Source of the DNA: Mangrovimicrobium sp048323675 | GTDB lineage: Bacteria > Pseudomonadota > Gammaproteobacteria > Pseudomonadales > Halieaceae | NCBI RefSeq assembly: GCF_048323675.1 | Contig: NZ_JBLWFK010000002.1 | Coordinates: 992,001 to 1,056,000 of the forward strand | Reading direction: 5' to 3' | Length of the DNA: 64,000 bases | In this document: piece by piece, positions 60,013-64,000 of the stretch | How positions within the stretch are numbered: position 1 is the first letter of the stretch | Layout of the letters: the number at the start of each line of letters is the position of its first letter | Notes under the pieces: generated by a model | What the model saw: only the letters and a program-made list of their open reading frames with translations | Database searches by the model: none | Told to the model about the DNA's origin: nothing | Translations under genes and position numbers: made by a program

Positions 60013-61995
60013 ATGACAATAAAAACCGGCAGGAATAACAGTGACGGTCTTGATGCGCATACGGGAGGCTCCGACCAAAACCGGCGGGAGTTCCTGACGG
60101 CGGCAACCTTGATTGCAGGCGGTGTGGGTGTATCTTCACTGGGGTTCCCGAACATTGCCCGTGCGGCATCATCAACCGTGGAAAACATTGAGCGATCTGG
60201 CATCGTGGAGAACATCGCCCGGGAGGAGGCGATGACCTTTGCTACGAACCGGTACATGGGCGCGCCGGTTGCCATGATCGAGGCACAAAATGGCGCCATC
60301 ACCAATAAAGAGTTGCTAAGTCGAATTGGCGATTTCAATTGGGTCGAGCCAACTATTGAAAACCCGGTCGAGGGAATTTATGTGCTAGGCGGTTACAGCC
60401 TTGCACCGATGGCTTTTATCGAGACCGAAGATGGCCTTATTGCCTTTGACACGGGTGACACCAGGCACGACGCCGAACTCAATATTCAAGCCATCCGTAC
60501 CGTCACTGACAAGCCTTTCAAGGCGATCATCTACGGGCATTCACATACCTGCTACGGGGCCGCGGTGCTGGCCGAGGGCAACAACGACGTCATGGTCATC
60601 GGCCATCCAGGCCTCAACGACGTGGTTAAGGAGAATGCTGGCGGTGCGCCGGCGTTCTATCCCGAGGTCGGCCCCTACCTGACGGCGCGCGCAGTCGTGC
60701 AGTTCAACGGCTACATGCCGAAAGAAGGTCCCGATGCATACGTGGTCCCGACCAATCTGTCCGAGATGGACACCTCGGCCTTCATTCCGGTCAACCGGCC
60801 GGTGCAGGACGGCGAGGAACTCACGGTCCTCGGAGTAAGGATGCAGTTCTTCACCAAGTATGGTTCGGACGATAAAGTCCATACTACGATCTGGCTGCCC
60901 GACCGCAAAATTCTCTTCACGACCATGCTGTGGAGTGCTCCGCCACAACTGTACTCGCTGCGTGGTGACGTGTTCCGGGACCCGCGAATCTGGATCGAAG
61001 GACTGAAGTTCAACCGGGACTTGAATGCCGATGTACTGATTTCCGCGGCCTGCAAGCCCGTCGTGGGGGCCGGGAAAATCCGCGAGACACTGGAGCAGTA
61101 TCTGGATGGCGCGAGCTTTGTGCTCGATCAATCCCTGCGCGGCATCCTTGGGGGCCTGGGGCCGGACGACCTGCGTCACTTTGTCAAATTTCCGAAGTAC
61201 CTCGATGAAGCTCCGATCAATCTGCAATCGTACGGCGAAATTTCCTCATACCCGCCAGCGATTTACTACCAGACAGTAGGTTGGTATGACAATGATGCGG
61301 CGAATCTGAAACCTCTCGCGCCAATCGATGAGGCGCAGCGACTGGTACCGCTGATGGGCGGCCGTGAAAAGGTGCTTGCAGCGGCACGAGCTGCGCTGGA
61401 TAAAAAGGAATTTGCCTGGGCCGCGAAACTGGTGAATCAGCTTTACCTGATCAATGACCAGGACAAGGAAGCACGTCAACTCAAGGCGGAGTGTTTGCGC
61501 CAGATGGCTTACGTGTCGACAGGCGCCAATGATCGCGCGCACCTGATGTCACAGGCACTCTCCCTGGAGGGCAAGATTAGCGTTGCGCGTCTCATTCCAC
61601 CGCCACCTGAAGCAATCGTCGCCGCACCAGCCATGTTTGTAGATTACTTCCGTGTGCGGATCGATCCGGAAAAAAGCGGCACGACCAATAAAGTAATCCG
61701 CTTCGAGTTCGCAGACGGGACCAGGGCCGGACTGCATGTGCGTCGAGCTGTTGCTGAGTTTGTGGCTGACCCGGATACGTATCAACACCGGGCTGAAATC
61801 ACCCTGGTCATGAGTGGCGAGACCTGGAGCAGGCTCTATCTGAGCCTGGCAAAACCGGAAGAATTGATTGAGCAAGGCGAGGTGAAGGTCAGGGGGAATG
61901 CAACCGAAGCCGCACGCCTGCTCGATCTGTTTGACCGCTATAAACCCGAGAAGGCCGTCGTGGTTCCGCCAGCTCTATATGGCCGTGCCAGATGA
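60013..61995 (+). CDS. Alkylsulfatase-like metallo-beta-lactamase-fold protein with degenerate metal site
   Basis: ATG 60013 has AAGGAG 8 bases upstream and gives 660 residues. A Tat signal is present (RREFLTAATLIAGG). The order of domains (MBL, alkylsulfatase dimerisation, C-terminal SCP2-like) matches SdsA1/BDS1. The family motif THSHxDHxGG is here GHSHTCYGAA: His176 and His178 are kept, but Asp and His are Cys180 and Tyr181. The downstream ligand blocks (family EAPAEM and SHHWPxWG) read SDDKVHT and SAACKPVVG. Most zinc ligands are therefore lost, so it is either a pseudoenzyme or has different chemistry. Confidence 0.88.
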   Translation: MTIKTGRNNSDGLDAHTGGSDQNRREFLTAATLIAGGVGVSSLGFPNIARAASSTVENIERSGIVENIAREEAMTFATNRYMGAPVAMIEAQNGAITNKELLSRIGDFNWVEPTIENPVEGIYVLGGYSLAPMAFIETEDGLIAFDTGDTRHDAELNIQAIRTVTDKPFKAIIYGHSHTCYGAAVLAEGNNDVMVIGHPGLNDVVKENAGGAPAFYPEVGPYLTARAVVQFNGYMPKEGPDAYVVPTNLSEMDTSAFIPVNRPVQDGEELTVLGVRMQFFTKYGSDDKVHTTIWLPDRKILFTTMLWSAPPQLYSLRGDVFRDPRIWIEGLKFNRDLNADVLISAACKPVVGAGKIRETLEQYLDGASFVLDQSLRGILGGLGPDDLRHFVKFPKYLDEAPINLQSYGEISSYPPAIYYQTVGWYDNDAANLKPLAPIDEAQRLVPLMGGREKVLAAARAALDKKEFAWAAKLVNQLYLINDQDKEARQLKAECLRQMAYVSTGANDRAHLMSQALSLEGKISVARLIPPPPEAIVAAPAMFVDYFRVRIDPEKSGTTNKVIRFEFADGTRAGLHVRRAVAEFVADPDTYQHRAEITLVMSGETWSRLYLSLAKPEELIEQGEVKVRGNATEAARLLDLFDRYKPEKAVVVPPALYGRAR

Positions 61996-62334
61996 TTAAT
62001 CGGTTCCAGGAGCAGCCAGGCCTTGCGGTTAGCGGTAGCTTTTCCCTGGTTAATCCATGTCTGCAATGAGGCGTAGGCGATGCACCAGATTATATCGGGC
62101 GTAGAATATTTGCAGAAGGTGGCTTGGGCCTGGAAGCGATCATTATCTGGCTATACTGATTCCGTTAGGAACTTTTTCCGACAACTGGCCCGGTCAGGCG
62201 CCCGGGATTGACGCAGGTCAATTCGAGCATTTGTGCTCTCCTTACAATACTGTTGCATTACTTTGAGCAGTTGAGGCCGCAGCTGTTACCGGCCACATAA
62301 CATTCCCGTCACCCCATAAAGGAGCAAGGACGTT
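61996..62334. other. Intergenic stretch
   Basis: 339 bp without a credible gene; no clear repeat, tRNA or terminator is seen. A promoter for the phosphoesterase gene must lie here. Confidence 0.45.
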
Positions 62335-63375
62335 ATGAGAGTCATCGAAACCACCACCATTCTTGTTATCACCCTGCTTGCATTGGGCTGCGCGACGCAA
62401 GAGCAGACCTCACAAGCGTCGGCGTTCTCCTATGAATCCGATCGCCTGGCCAGCGCACAACCATGGACGGCCAGAGACTTCCAGAACAACCCCAACGACT
62501 TCCAGTTTATGATCGTCGGCGACCGAACGGGGGGGGCCAATGTGCAAGGCACATTTCAAACGGCTTTGCCGCAAATCAACCTGCTACAACCAGAATTTGT
62601 CATCAATGTCGGAGACCTGATCGAAGGCTATAGCGATCAGCCTGCCGAATTGAACGCCGAGTGGAATGAAGTGGATTCAATGCTTGGTGAGCTCGATATG
62701 CGATTCTTTAAAACACCGGGCAACCACGACATCGCCAACACTACAGCCAAGGAGGTATGGCGGGAACGTTACGGAGCGACTTACTACTACTTCATTTACA
62801 AGGACGTGTTATTCATGGTGCTTGATACCGAGTACAACCGGCCTGCACCGCCGCCTGACATGAAGGAAAAACTCGAACTTTACAACAGGCTGCAGGTTGA
62901 AGACCCCGCCAAAGCTCAAGCCATGCTGGCGGAATTCATGTCCGATGAATCAGTCATAGCGGGTCTCAGCTCTCCGGTCGAGTTTGACGAACAGCAGCTC
63001 ACCTGGATCAGGCAGGCGCTCGCGAAACATCCCGATGTTAAATGGACTTTCCTGTTCATGCATGAACCTTGCTGGGAAAATCCGTCGGCCAGCTTCCAGT
63101 CAATTCAGGCGATGCTCAAGGGAAGAAAGCACACCATGTTCGCGGGGCACCTGCATTACTATGATTACGACAACATTGATGGTGTTGAGTACATTACGAT
63201 GGGACCCGTGGGTGCATCGTTCCATAAGGAGGGCCCCGGCAACGTCGATCACATCATGTGGGTGACCATGACCGATCATGGGCCGCAGATGGGCAATATA
63301 GCACTGAAGGGACTGTTCGATCGCAAAGGGTTGGATCCGAGCATGTTCGGGGCGTATGACCGAAAGGGACAATAG
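62335..63375 (+). CDS. Calcineurin-like metallophosphoesterase lipoprotein
   Basis: The protein has 346 residues with AAGGAG before the ATG. The lipobox LALGC puts lipidation at Cys19. Metallophosphoesterase motifs in order: IVGDRTGG (Asp kept, usual His replaced by Thr, as in some subfamilies), NVGDLIEG, TPGNHD, FLFMHEP and FAGHLHYYD. It is a periplasmic or outer-membrane-attached phosphoesterase of unknown substrate. It lies between the alkylsulfatase-like and DUF1254 genes in the island. Confidence 0.87.
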   Translation: MRVIETTTILVITLLALGCATQEQTSQASAFSYESDRLASAQPWTARDFQNNPNDFQFMIVGDRTGGANVQGTFQTALPQINLLQPEFVINVGDLIEGYSDQPAELNAEWNEVDSMLGELDMRFFKTPGNHDIANTTAKEVWRERYGATYYYFIYKDVLFMVLDTEYNRPAPPPDMKEKLELYNRLQVEDPAKAQAMLAEFMSDESVIAGLSSPVEFDEQQLTWIRQALAKHPDVKWTFLFMHEPCWENPSASFQSIQAMLKGRKHTMFAGHLHYYDYDNIDGVEYITMGPVGASFHKEGPGNVDHIMWVTMTDHGPQMGNIALKGLFDRKGLDPSMFGAYDRKGQ

Positions 63376-63511
63376 GCGGCGGCTCTGAACGCCCGGACGG
63401 ATGAGGGGAGATAAAAGCCCAATCCGTTAAAACTGAATGCGTCATGAGGCTAAGTTAACAGCTTGGGATATATGTCCCCAATCCCGCTGAGAACATTTAC
63501 AGGAAAAGCAA

Positions 63512-64000
63512 ATGAAACGACTGGCACCACAAACCATTAAGACACTCGCGCTCCTTGCCTCGATGAGTATCGTAATGACTGCCGCTACCGCCAGCACCAG
63601 CGCATGTGCCGACGAACCGGTTACCGTCGATAACTTCGTGCGCGCCGAATCGGACCACATGTTCCGCAACAATATGAAAACGTTTCATACAAAAGTCGGG
63701 CAACTTTTCCATGTGCGTAAGCCCACGACACCGGACGAACAGCCGGTCATCCGCATGAATCAGGATACGCTCTACTCCGCAGTGGTCCTCGACCTTTCCC
63801 GCCCTGTAAAGATTAAGCTGCCGGAGATCGGCGGCCGTTATATGTCCATGCACGTGGTAAATCAGGACCATTACATGTTCGTCGAATCGGAGCCGGGAAC
63901 CTATACGCTGACGGAAGACCAGGTAGGCACACGTTTCGCCTCCGTCACTTTCCGGACCTTCTACAATGCCGGAGACCCCGATGACCTCACCGATGCCCAC
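63512..64000 (+). CDS. DUF1254-family secreted protein, N-terminal part (3' end outside window)
   Basis: The frame opens at ATG 63512 (AGGA upstream) and runs to the window end: 163 codons without a stop. A signal peptide is seen (about residues 1-34, ending TSACA-DE). The DUF1254 signature follows: VDNFVRAESDHMF, VIRMNQDTLYSAVVLDLSRPV, GGRYMSMHVVNQDHYMFVE and TFYNAGDPDDL. These proteins are periplasmic with unknown function, often near transport or catabolic genes. A fragment of a relative lies at 59564-59734. Confidence 0.85.
   Translation, partial: MKRLAPQTIKTLALLASMSIVMTAATASTSACADEPVTVDNFVRAESDHMFRNNMKTFHTKVGQLFHVRKPTTPDEQPVIRMNQDTLYSAVVLDLSRPVKIKLPEIGGRYMSMHVVNQDHYMFVESEPGTYTLTEDQVGTRFASVTFRTFYNAGDPDDLTDAH

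Noticed and set aside
1..64000. CRISPR arrays, rRNA genes and complete insertion sequences
   Set aside because: No regular spacer-repeat array, no rRNA sequence and no transposase with terminal repeats was seen.

Overview
The window is about 64 kb of GC-rich DNA that reads like the chromosome of a marine-type gammaproteobacterium. The suggestion comes from the housekeeping block (gltX, truC, an SlyD-like FKBP, a DUF3192 lipoprotein, tRNA-Ala) and from the wealth of catabolic genes with TonB receptors and small regulators; a Cellvibrionales/Halieaceae-like genome would fit, but this is inference from gene content only.

Region 1 (1 to 10.4 kb) is a sugar or glycoside utilisation locus. It holds a GMC sugar dehydrogenase cut by the window edge, two ThuA-like proteins, a LacI-family regulator, a secreted esterase, an MFS transporter, two xylose-isomerase-like TIM-barrel enzymes and a Gfo/Idh/MocA oxidoreductase. 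Two identical 14-bp LacI-type palindromes (TGCAATCGTTTACA) sit in front of the esterase (+) and of the five-gene minus-strand operon. This makes the locus a self-contained LacI regulon, probably for oxidation at a sugar hydroxyl (3-keto-glycoside chemistry) followed by cleavage.

Region 2 (10.6 to 41.5 kb) is a large catabolic cluster of 29 genes. It contains two Rieske oxygenase alpha subunits, a P450, a TauD-type dioxygenase, a ketosteroid-dehydrogenase-like flavoprotein, a GMC oxidoreductase, seven SDRs, an acyl-CoA synthetase, a two-domain MaoC-type hydratase, a sulfotransferase, a luciferase-like monooxygenase, an SMP-30 lactonase, a TonB receptor, a sterol-desaturase-like enzyme and two TetR regulators. 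Eight copies of one 18-bp motif (consensus TTCGTCAYNTTRTTAGCA) lie in the intergenic regions ahead of essentially every transcription unit. This is the strongest sign that these genes act in one pathway; the substrate is not known from sequence (a polycyclic terpenoid or steroid-like compound is a reasonable guess).

Region 3 (41.5 to 54.3 kb) is mostly core genome: tRNA-Ala(GGC) followed by an unusual tandem repeat carrying copies of the tRNA 3' end, an FKBP, a YicG-type membrane protein, gltX, truC, asparaginase and a SIMPL protein. A P450/ferredoxin pair follows with a divergent TetR and two palindromic operators, then pirin, an SDR, an APH-type kinase and a DUF3192 lipoprotein.

Region 4 (54.3 kb to the end) looks like an acquired island. 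It starts just after a truncated 5' end of what appears to be dusA, a known integration hot spot. It continues with an AT-rich XRE/S24 repressor whose catalytic Ser is Ala, and then an arylsulfatase, a beta-barrel-like protein, a DUF1214 gene fragment, an alkylsulfatase-like protein lacking most metal ligands, a metallophosphoesterase lipoprotein and a DUF1254 protein cut by the window end.
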